DNA of 6,145 bases from JAKGBX01 sp965366835. GTDB lineage: Bacteria; Pseudomonadota; Alphaproteobacteria; Rhodobacterales; Rhodobacteraceae. The notes under the pieces are model-generated. The model was not told the DNA's origin, did no database searches, and worked only from the letters and a program-made list of their open reading frames with translations. The stretch spans positions 1 to 6,145 of the forward strand of contig CBDUGF010000162.1 of the NCBI GenBank assembly GCA_965366835.1. Direction: 5' to 3'. Both the position numbers and the translations under genes were made by a program. This document shows positions 1 to 6,145 of the stretch, piece by piece; within the stretch, counting starts at the first letter, position 1, and every line of letters starts with the position of its first letter.

Positions 1-131
1 AGAATGTGCAGCAATATGGCGGGCTTTACCGGCCTCGCGAGGTGATCGAGCGGGCCTGCGGCGCGGCGCCGAGCGAAGCGCCACTGCTCGATTATGTCGA
101 GGCGAAGTTCAAGGCAATCTACAGCCTCTGA
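1..131 (+). CDS. M32 (Taq-type) carboxypeptidase, C-terminal end only
   Basis: This is the 3' end of a gene that begins left of the window. The codons run from position 3 in frame to a TGA at 129-131 and give 42 residues. The stretch LYRPREVIERACG followed by PLLDYVEAKF and ending IYSL matches the pattern I know for the extreme C-terminus of thermostable carboxypeptidase 1 / carboxypeptidase Taq (peptidase family M32), where (Y)RP-E-L-(I/V)-ERATG is followed by a final helix and a terminal YGL-like end. Family members are cytosolic zinc metallopeptidases of about 500 residues that remove C-terminal amino acids. The HEXXH zinc motif would lie upstream and is not visible. The gene converges with the DoxX-like gene, leaving 12 nt between the two stop codons. 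The assignment rests on a short tail only. Confidence 0.72.
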   Translation, partial: NVQQYGGLYRPREVIERACGAAPSEAPLLDYVEAKFKAIYSL

Positions 132-143
132 GGCGGTCGCGCA

Positions 144-854
144 TTATGTGGCGAAGATGTTCTCAACTTCGTCCTCGTCCTCCGCCATCAGCTGCTCAAG
201 CCAGTTCGCTGTTCTCGAGGGCGGCGTCGGCGCTGGCGTGTCGGGCTTGGGCACAGGGTCGGGGCTGATTTTCTCGGGCGGCTGTCTCAGGCTGATCGGC
301 CGCTCGCGCGCAGGCAGGGGCCGGTCGAGCGCGGCGCCTGTGTATGACGAACCGCCGGATCTGTCTTCGCGGAGCTGCGAAGGGTTTTCCAGCTTGGAGG
401 TGACCCGGCGCGGGCTGATACCGTCTTTCGTCACGGCGCGGCGGACCTTGTAGGCTTCGCGCACGAAGGCGGCCTTTTGCAATTCGCGGTGGGTCATGGT
501 GCCGTAGTTGAGCATCAAGGCCGCCACCAGAACCAGATCGCGCCAGAAACTGCCAAGCTGTGCCGTCTCGACCAGCATGAAGTGCTGCATGAAGCTGGAG
601 CTGATCACCAGAAGCGCGAGATAGATCGAGACCAGCCGCACCGCGAGCCCGCACATCAGCAGATAGCTGCCCATGAACAGCAGGAACGCACCGAGGATCT
701 CGGCGGCGGCCTGATTATGCATGTGGGAAAACATGGCTTTCGGGTGAATCCCGTCGATCAGTTCGATCGAACTCGCCATCAGATAGCTGGCGATGATGAG
801 GCGGATCAGGGTGAGGCCAAGCCGGTTGAGGCTTCTTGCATTGCGCGGCAGCAT
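144..854 (-). CDS. DoxX-like four-helix membrane protein with long disordered C-terminal tail
   Basis: The product is 236 residues. Hydrophobic segments at about 14-32, 50-66, 72-88 and 104-117 predict a four-helix inner-membrane bundle. The spacing, the early LGLTLIRLIIASYLMASSIELIDGI segment (interrupted here only by my reading, residues 12-36) and the late RDLVLVAALMLNYG helix resemble the DoxX/DoxD family, whose members are poorly characterised and sometimes linked to redox or thiosulfate metabolism. Residues from about 121 on are different: a basic stretch (AYKVRRAVTK), a low-complexity part, a proline-rich run at 191-213 and an acidic end (residues 225-231) closing with NIFAT. Family members usually stop soon after the fourth helix. 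I chose the ATG at 854 because AGGAGA lies 8 nt upstream. A 23-residue longer frame back to 923 has no such support. The gene stands alone, converging with the M32 peptidase gene. The family call is moderate and no function is inferred. Confidence 0.7.
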   Translation of the reverse strand: MLPRNARSLNRLGLTLIRLIIASYLMASSIELIDGIHPKAMFSHMHNQAAAEILGAFLLFMGSYLLMCGLAVRLVSIYLALLVISSSFMQHFMLVETAQLGSFWRDLVLVAALMLNYGTMTHRELQKAAFVREAYKVRRAVTKDGISPRRVTSKLENPSQLREDRSGGSSYTGAALDRPLPARERPISLRQPPEKISPDPVPKPDTPAPTPPSRTANWLEQLMAEDEDEVENIFAT

Positions 855-1055
855 AGGCACGGTCTCCTGCGAACGGGCAGCTGGGAACAGGGCGACACTT
901 GGACCATACCGGCACCGGAGCATTGGCGGCGGCAGATTGCCGCGATTGCCCGATGCCGCGAAGACTGCGCCACGAATGCGACCTAAAACGGGCGAAACTT
1001 GTCTAAAATCGTGGGGATTGGACGGTGGGACCGGAACCAGCCGGGTTTGCCGGCG
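855..1055. other. Intergenic region between the DUF6614 and DoxX-like genes
   Basis: These 201 nt hold no gene I can support. Visible structure: GCCGG-GTTTG-CCGGC at 1040-1054, a 5-bp GC stem directly after the stop of the DUF6614 gene but with no following T run on the - strand, so it is not a standard terminator. At 929-943 there is a 6-bp stem GCGGCA-GAT-TGCCGC. CTAAAA occurs twice at 983-988 and 1003-1008, exactly 20 bp apart. On the - strand TAGACA (1004-999) resembles a -35 box, but no fitting -10 box lies 16-18 nt downstream. The DoxX-like gene promoter is therefore expected here but not located. Confidence 0.5.
863..868 (-). promoter_or_regulatory. Ribosome binding site of the DoxX-like gene
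   Basis: AGGAGA on the - strand ends 8 nt before the ATG at 854. It decides the start against the upstream in-frame codons that reach 923. Confidence 0.7.
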
Positions 1056-1406
1056 TCAGAGCAGGCCCATCCGCTCGACCCGCTCGGCATCGGGGAAGGG
1101 GCGATAGAGCGCGAAATCGGCGCGCGCGATCAGGGTGTGGACGTTGCGATAGGCGGTGTTGACCGCCTCGTCCTGCTGGCCGGAGACGTGAAAGGCGCGA
1201 TCGAGCTGATCGAGGCTTTCCACCGCAACTTCGAGCAGGAAATCGCGATAGGGCGTATCGGCGAGATTGAGCTTGCGCCGCATCAGGCGCCAATCGAGGA
1301 TCACCTTGCGGGTCTTCAGCAGGCCCATCCATTGATCGAGCGCATGGGCAAAGGCCAGCGCCTTGGCATCGTCCTTGAGGTCGATCGCGCAGATATAGGA
1401 GTTCAT
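1056..1406 (-). CDS. DUF6614 family protein
   Basis: The product is a soluble protein of 116 residues with no signal peptide and no membrane segment. The sequence features W-R-L-M-R-R-K-L-N-L in the first half, SLDQLDRAF in the middle and FALYRPFPDAER near the end match what I recall of DUF6614, a small family of unknown function found in Rhodobacterales and relatives. The order strand (SYICAIDLK), helix (AKALAFAHALDQWMGLLK), strand (VILDWRLMRR), strand (FLLEVAVES), helix (LDQLDRAF) suggests a ferredoxin-like or dimeric alpha/beta-barrel fold; that is inference. I take the ATG at 1406 (MNSY) because family members begin M-x-x-Y. An in-frame ATG at 1415 adds three residues (MCP), and neither has a strong ribosome binding site. 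The gene lies 70 nt downstream of gyrA in the same direction, so read-through from gyrA is likely. No function can be assigned. Confidence 0.75.
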   Translation of the reverse strand: MNSYICAIDLKDDAKALAFAHALDQWMGLLKTRKVILDWRLMRRKLNLADTPYRDFLLEVAVESLDQLDRAFHVSGQQDEAVNTAYRNVHTLIARADFALYRPFPDAERVERMGLL

Positions 1407-1454
1407 GGGGCACATCCGGACAGGGCGGTTTCAACCGGATATGCCATGAATTGA

Positions 1455-1469
1455 TTACAAGGCGGTTAA
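1455..1469 (-). promoter_or_regulatory. CtrA-like box, near match
   Basis: Read on the - strand the bases are TTAA-N7-GTAA, seven of the eight fixed positions of the TTAA-N7-TTAA site bound by the alphaproteobacterial cell-cycle regulator CtrA. It lies 48 nt upstream of the DUF6614 start, just after the gyrA stop. A single near match to an AT-rich half-site pair can arise by chance, and no clear -35/-10 pair accompanies it. Confidence 0.2.
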
Positions 1470-1476
1470 GCCGGGA

Positions 1477-4233
<2,757 letters not shown>

Positions 4234-4241
4234 GTTGCTTG

Positions 4242-4248
4242 CCTGTCC
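4242..4248 (-). promoter_or_regulatory. Ribosome binding site supporting the GTG start of gyrA
   Basis: GGACAGG on the - strand ends 8 nt before the GTG at 4233. No purine-rich site precedes the alternative ATG at 4263, which would also lie only about 21 nt from the predicted transcription start. Confidence 0.5.
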
Positions 4249-4271
4249 GCTGCCGGGGGCCATTCGGACGG

Positions 4272-4314
4272 CCCATATGTTGTTGGCAGGACTATATCAG
4301 AGCCCGCATATGGG
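4272..4314. repeat. 8-bp inverted repeat centred on the gyrA -10 box
   Basis: CCCATATG at 4272-4279 is the exact reverse complement of CATATGGG at 4307-4314. The midpoint of the pair, 4293, falls inside the predicted -10 hexamer (4291-4296). One arm lies in the promoter spacer and the other just downstream of the expected start point, with arm centres 35 bp apart. Each arm contains the self-palindrome CATATG. The arrangement would suit an operator for a dimeric regulator, but no known regulator motif is recognised. Confidence 0.5.
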
Positions 4315-4320
4315 GTGCAA
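4291..4320 (-). promoter_or_regulatory. Probable gyrA promoter
   Basis: On the - strand TTGCAC (4320-4315) and TATAGT (4296-4291) are separated by 18 nt. The -10 box matches the sigma-70 consensus at five of six positions. The -35 box matches only its TTG. Transcription would start near 4284, giving a leader of about 50 nt to the GTG start. Gyrase promoters in other bacteria respond to supercoiling, but nothing in the bases here proves that. Confidence 0.5.
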
Positions 4321-4373
4321 TCAGAGTCTTCCCGCCCGTCCTTTGGCTACGGGGTTTCTGCAGTGCAGCAAGG

Positions 4374-4402
4374 CAAGGCGTTGATTTTATTTGATTGTTA
4401 AT
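4374..4402. promoter_or_regulatory. AT-rich block with IHF-type match and tandem TTGATT
   Basis: On the - strand AATCAACGCCTTG (4386-4374) fits the IHF consensus WATCAA-N4-TTR at every fixed position, and the AT-rich tract that often sits 5' of such sites follows at 4387-4400. On the + strand TTGATT is repeated at 4381 and 4391, exactly 10 bp apart. The second copy could be a -35 box for usg, with CATCAT at 4413-4418 as a poor -10 box after 16 nt. A match to this consensus is not rare enough to stand alone. Confidence 0.3.
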
Positions 4403-4426
4403 CCGGATTTGGCATCATGAAACTGG

Positions 4427-4459
4427 TTCGCCTCATCGCCGAGACAGGAGAGAGGCGAA
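4427..4459 (+). repeat. Hairpin in the usg leader
   Basis: TTCGCCTC (4427-4434) pairs perfectly with GAGGCGAA (4452-4459) across a 17-nt loop. No T run follows, so it is not a terminator. If usg is transcribed from the AT-rich block the stem would form at the very 5' end of the message. Confidence 0.4.
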
Positions 4460-4514
4460 ACGCAGCGCGGCGGATGCGTGTTGCGGGCGTTGCGCGCAAA
4501 GCCGTCAACTCGAG

Positions 4515-4528
4515 GTTTGGCGCCAAAC
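4515..4528. repeat. 14-bp perfect palindrome upstream of usg
   Basis: GTTTGGCGCCAAAC is a perfect 14-bp palindrome ending 32 nt before the usg start codon. It has no loop, so it is better suited to binding a dimeric protein than to forming an RNA stem. I do not recognise it as the site of a named regulator. Confidence 0.5.
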
Positions 4529-4544
4529 GCCTTGAAAAGAGAGC

Positions 4545-4553
4545 AGGAAAGGA
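4545..4553 (+). promoter_or_regulatory. Ribosome binding site of usg
   Basis: AGGAAAGGA ends 7 nt before the ATG at 4561. This fixes the start of usg and argues against translation from the in-frame ATG at 4417. Confidence 0.7.
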
Positions 4554-4560
4554 CACCGAA

Positions 4561-4830
4561 ATGGAGATGTCGGAAACCGAACTGATGCTGAAGGGATACG
4601 GGCTGACCACGGCGGAGCTTTACTATCACATGCCGGATTATGCCCATGTGCTGAATTCCTTTGTCTGGCAACATTACGACCTGGCGCCGGATCACCCGAA
4701 ACTGTTTGAATTCATCGAGTTCTGGCAGCGCGAGATCGAAGGCCCGCTGCATTCGGTGCGCTTCAGCCATCGCAAGCTGATCGGGCCGGGAGAATGGCGC
4801 AACGTGGTGGGCGAGTTCACCATTCATTGA
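4561..4830 (+). CDS. usg: Usg-like family protein
   Basis: The product is 89 residues, the usual size for the Usg-like family, and soluble. The recognisable parts are LMLKGYGLTTAELYYHMPD near the start, FVWQHYDLAPDHPKL in the middle, FIEFWQREIEGPLHSV, and RKLIGPGEWRNVVGEF before the end. This family was named for a small gene lying upstream of trpF in the Caulobacter crescentus trp operon, and it is known from Alphaproteobacteria. Its function is unknown; the charged, aromatic-rich sequence has no catalytic signature I can see. Here it is not beside trp genes but diverges from gyrA and is followed by a VOC gene. The ATG at 4561 has AGGAAAGGA 7 nt upstream. A second ATG at 4567 (MSETELML) is possible. 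The leader holds a hairpin and a 14-bp palindrome. The family call is firm. Confidence 0.9.
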   Translation: MEMSETELMLKGYGLTTAELYYHMPDYAHVLNSFVWQHYDLAPDHPKLFEFIEFWQREIEGPLHSVRFSHRKLIGPGEWRNVVGEFTIH

Positions 4831-4866
4831 GCCCGATGGTCGGCTTGGCAAATCAAGCGGGAGTCG

Positions 4867-4884
4867 TGGTGCATCGGTGCACCA
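4867..4884 (+). repeat. Perfect 7-bp hairpin with TCGG loop between usg and the VOC gene
   Basis: TGGTGCA and TGCACCA enclose the four bases TCGG. The following bases (TTCATACC) are not a T run, so termination of usg here is doubtful. The structure ends 28 nt before the VOC start codon and could equally be an operator or an RNA stem affecting expression of that gene. Confidence 0.4.
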
Positions 4885-4897
4885 TTCATACCGTCGG

Positions 4898-4904
4898 AAA
4901 GGGA
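4898..4904 (+). promoter_or_regulatory. Ribosome binding site of the VOC gene
   Basis: AAAGGGA ends 8 nt before the ATG at 4913. It selects this start over an in-frame GTG at 4877, which falls inside the hairpin at 4867-4884. Confidence 0.65.
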
Positions 4905-4912
4905 CAGGCAGC

Positions 4913-5329
4913 ATGATTGCCTATGTCACAATTGGGGCCGATGACCTCGCGCGCGCGCGCCGGTTTTACGCGGCTTTCCTGCCGGCCCTTGGTTACCGGC
5001 TGACGGAGGGGCCCGAGGGATTGAGCTATGCGCTGCCCGTTCCGCCGGGCCAGACCCCGGTTTCGCCGGATTTCTACGTTAAGCCAACCTTCGATGGGCG
5101 TCCGGCTTCTGCGGGGAATGGTGCAATGGTCGCATTCGAGGCGCGCAGTCAAGGTCAGGTTCGCGAGCTTCACGCCGCTGCGCTTGCCGCAGGTGGTTTT
5201 GACGAGGGCCAGCCGGGTTTTCGAACCTCGTATGGTCCGCATTTCTATGTCGGCTACCTGCGCGACCCTCAGGGCAACAAGATCGCGCTGTTCTCGAACG
5301 ATCCGAACGAACCCGGGCGGGACCGATAA
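4913..5329 (+). CDS. VOC family (glyoxalase/bleomycin-resistance fold) protein
   Basis: The product is 138 residues, a single vicinal-oxygen-chelate domain of two beta-alpha-beta-beta-beta modules. Module one opens with YVTIGADDLARARRFYAAFL and GYR at residues 4-29, the typical helix before the first sheet. Module two has VAFEARSQGQVRELHAAALAAGG at 73-95 (a strand and helix), then YGPHFYVGYLRDPQGNKIAL at 107-126, the hallmark closing strand pair. Members include glyoxalases, dioxygenases and antibiotic-binding proteins, so the substrate cannot be named. Of the four usual metal positions, H110 is present, but the first strand has Thr rather than His, and the final strand has Ala where many family members have Glu (GN-K-I-E). 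It may bind metal differently or not at all. The ATG at 4913 has AAAGGGA 8 nt upstream. It lies 82 nt after usg on the same strand, so co-transcription is possible. It converges with the SYLF lipoprotein gene. Confidence 0.88.
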   Translation: MIAYVTIGADDLARARRFYAAFLPALGYRLTEGPEGLSYALPVPPGQTPVSPDFYVKPTFDGRPASAGNGAMVAFEARSQGQVRELHAAALAAGGFDEGQPGFRTSYGPHFYVGYLRDPQGNKIALFSNDPNEPGRDR

Positions 5330-5380
5330 CACAGATTGCACGGGCAACAGAAACCTCTCGCAGCGTTGCAAAAAGCCAGC

Positions 5381-5414
5381 AAAAACAAGTCCGGACCAGA
5401 TATCAGCCGGTCCG
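5381..5414 (-). terminator. Possible intrinsic terminator of the SYLF lipoprotein gene
   Basis: Read on the - strand CGGACC (5414-5409) pairs with GGTCCG (5397-5392) over an 11-nt loop, and TTTTT follows at 5385-5381 after six intervening bases, with another T run further on (5374-5370). The gap before the T run is longer than normal, so strength is uncertain. A longer, imperfect stem (5448-5490, CCTGA/TCAGG plus AGGTG/CACCT) overlaps the stop codon of the gene. On the + strand I see no good terminator for the VOC gene in this 156-nt gap. Confidence 0.4.
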
Positions 5415-5485
5415 TGACAGGGGGTGTCTGGGCGTATTTTCCAATGACCTGAAAGGTGGCTCGCCGACGGGAACCACACCTCGGC

Positions 5486-6049
5486 TCAGGGAATGATGCG
5501 GGTGTATTTCACGCCTTCCAGCGTTGCGCCGAGATGCAGCCCGGCCTGGCCGAAGATCACCGCGATCACCGGGGCGGTCGAGGTGGTGGTCTCGGCGCGG
5601 ATGTTGCCGGCCTGATCGCCGGCCACGTATTCCACGTCGGCTCCCGCGGCCCAGCCCTGCGAGCGACGGAACTTCATCAGCGCATCATTGGTCATGAAAA
5701 ACAGCACATGGGCGTATTGCTGGGCGCCGATCTGAAGCCCGAAGCTGCCCTTGGTGGCGGAATAGTAATCGACCGTGGTGCCGTCGATCCTGAGCGCGCC
5801 GCGGCCATAGCCGCCGCCGAAGCCGAAACCGGCCTCGGTGATCAGCGGCATCACCAGCATGCCGTGGGAATTGCCGGCCAGTTCCCGGGTCGCGGGGTAT
5901 TTGGTGTAGAGGTAATCGAGCGTCTGGTTGACGCGGGCATCGATCTTGGCGCCGCCATTGGAGCCGACGCCGTTGCCGCAAGCCGCGAGGGTGCTGCCGC
6001 CAATTGCCATGAGGGAAAGCGCGAAGCCGCGCCGGGAGAAATCTGTCAT
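5486..6049 (-). CDS. SYLF/Ysc84-type lipid-binding domain lipoprotein
   Basis: The product is 187 residues. The N-terminus MTDFSRRGFALSLM carries a twin-arginine motif followed by a short hydrophobic stretch and the lipobox LAAC with C24 as the lipidated residue, so it should be exported folded by Tat and anchored in a membrane as a lipoprotein. The rest (about 40-187) fits the SYLF domain: a helix DYLYTKYPATRELAGNSHG, then MLVMPLITEAGFGFGGGYGRGAL, VDYYSATKGSFGLQIGAQ, a TNDALMKFRRSQGW helix and AVIFGQAGLHLGATLEGVKYTRI. In eukaryotes this domain binds phosphoinositides; in bacteria the role is unclear and is presumed to lie in the envelope. I chose the ATG at 6049 because it starts at the Tat signal and has GGCGGA 6 nt upstream; the frame is open back to 6145 but a promoter lies there. 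The gene stands alone and converges with the VOC gene. Confidence 0.88.
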   Translation of the reverse strand: MTDFSRRGFALSLMAIGGSTLAACGNGVGSNGGAKIDARVNQTLDYLYTKYPATRELAGNSHGMLVMPLITEAGFGFGGGYGRGALRIDGTTVDYYSATKGSFGLQIGAQQYAHVLFFMTNDALMKFRRSQGWAAGADVEYVAGDQAGNIRAETTTSTAPVIAVIFGQAGLHLGATLEGVKYTRIIP

Positions 6050-6116
6050 CTTGGGTCCGCCTGTCTCAGAATTTGCCTGACTGCTCGTGGGGCCGGTTTT
6101 TCCGGTCTTCGCGCGC

Positions 6117-6145
6117 AGTATAGGCATGGTTTGGCGATGTGTCAC
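6117..6145 (-). promoter_or_regulatory. Sigma-70-type promoter of the SYLF lipoprotein gene
   Basis: On the - strand GTGACA (6145-6140) and TATACT (6122-6117) are 17 nt apart. Each hexamer matches the consensus at five of six positions. Transcription would start near 6110, giving a leader of about 60 nt that contains a small stem (GACCGG/CCGGCC around AAAAA, 6091-6107). The -35 box touches the window edge, so elements further upstream cannot be judged. Confidence 0.65.

Larger units (their letters stand above)
4234..4560. other. Divergent gyrA-usg intergenic region
   Basis: These 327 nt separate two divergent genes. In order they hold the gyrA ribosome binding site, an 8-bp inverted repeat centred on the gyrA -10 box, the gyrA promoter, a GC-rich stretch (4321-4373) in which I see nothing, an AT-rich block with an IHF-type match (4374-4402), a hairpin (4427-4459), a 10-bp palindrome TTGCGCGCAA (4490-4499), a 14-bp palindrome (4515-4528) and the usg ribosome binding site. 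A frame open from an ATG at 4417 runs without a stop into usg. Its Arg- and Ala-rich translation and the lack of a ribosome binding site at 4417 make it more likely to be untranslated leader. Confidence 0.6.

Noticed and set aside
144..923. Longer form of the DoxX-like protein starting at 923
   Set aside because: The extra 23 residues do not look like family sequence and no ribosome binding site precedes them, whereas AGGAGA fits the ATG at 854.
477..986. 169-codon + strand frame overlapping the DoxX-like gene
   Set aside because: It is an antisense shadow, rich in His and Gln, with no recognisable domain.
1040..1054. Hairpin after the DUF6614 stop as an intrinsic terminator
   Set aside because: The 5-bp GC stem has no T run behind it on the - strand.
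999..1454. 151-codon + strand frame over the DUF6614 gene
   Set aside because: It covers the DUF6614 gene antisense and has no family resemblance, while the - strand frame matches a protein family.
4490..4499. 10-bp palindrome TTGCGCGCAA
   Set aside because: Short GC-rich palindromes of this length are expected in DNA of this composition; it is mentioned only as part of the usg leader.
4387..4914. 175-codon - strand frame opposite usg
   Set aside because: It is antisense to usg, which is a recognised family with a good ribosome binding site.
4886..5479. 197-codon - strand frame opposite the VOC gene
   Set aside because: The + strand frame has a clear VOC domain; the - strand translation has none and no start signal.
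5486..6145. Longer form of the SYLF protein starting at the window edge
   Set aside because: The added 32 residues cover the predicted promoter and precede the Tat signal, which would no longer be N-terminal.

Overview
The window is GC-rich chromosomal DNA from an alphaproteobacterium, most likely a member of the Rhodobacterales (the Rhodobacter/Paracoccus group). The evidence is lineage-type genes: a Usg-like protein (a family I know only from Alphaproteobacteria), a DUF6614-type protein, and a GyrA carrying a long acidic insertion in its C-terminal pinwheel. It reads as ordinary core chromosome. I see no transposase, integrase, CRISPR array, tRNA, rRNA, phage gene or toxin-antitoxin pair.

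Layout from left to right. (1) The last 42 codons of an M32 (Taq-type) carboxypeptidase enter on the + strand and end at 131. (2) Converging with it, 12 nt away, is a - strand gene for a four-helix DoxX-like membrane protein with an unusually long, proline-rich, acid-ended cytoplasmic tail. (3) A gene-free stretch of 201 nt follows, then a small DUF6614-family gene on the - strand. (4) About 70 nt upstream of that gene, and in the same direction, lies gyrA, which fills almost half the window. GyrA is intact, with its catalytic tyrosine, an unmutated quinolone-determining region, a GyrA box (in the variant form QKRGGKG) and six recognisable C-terminal blades. (5) A 327-nt divergent intergenic region separates gyrA from usg. 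It holds a gyrA promoter whose -10 box sits exactly at the centre of an 8-bp inverted repeat, an AT-rich block with an IHF-type match, a hairpin and a 14-bp perfect palindrome. (6) usg and a VOC/glyoxalase-fold gene follow on the + strand, 82 nt apart. (7) A - strand SYLF (Ysc84-type) domain lipoprotein with a twin-arginine signal and lipobox closes the window. It has a good sigma-70-type promoter at the extreme right edge and a possible terminator in the convergent gap with the VOC gene.

The genes do not form an obvious pathway. The only likely co-transcription is gyrA with the DUF6614 gene, and possibly usg with the VOC gene. I found no convincing new system. The parts most worth a second look are the symmetric repeat around the gyrA -10 box, the structured leader of usg, the long tail of the DoxX-like protein and the divergent metal site of the VOC protein.
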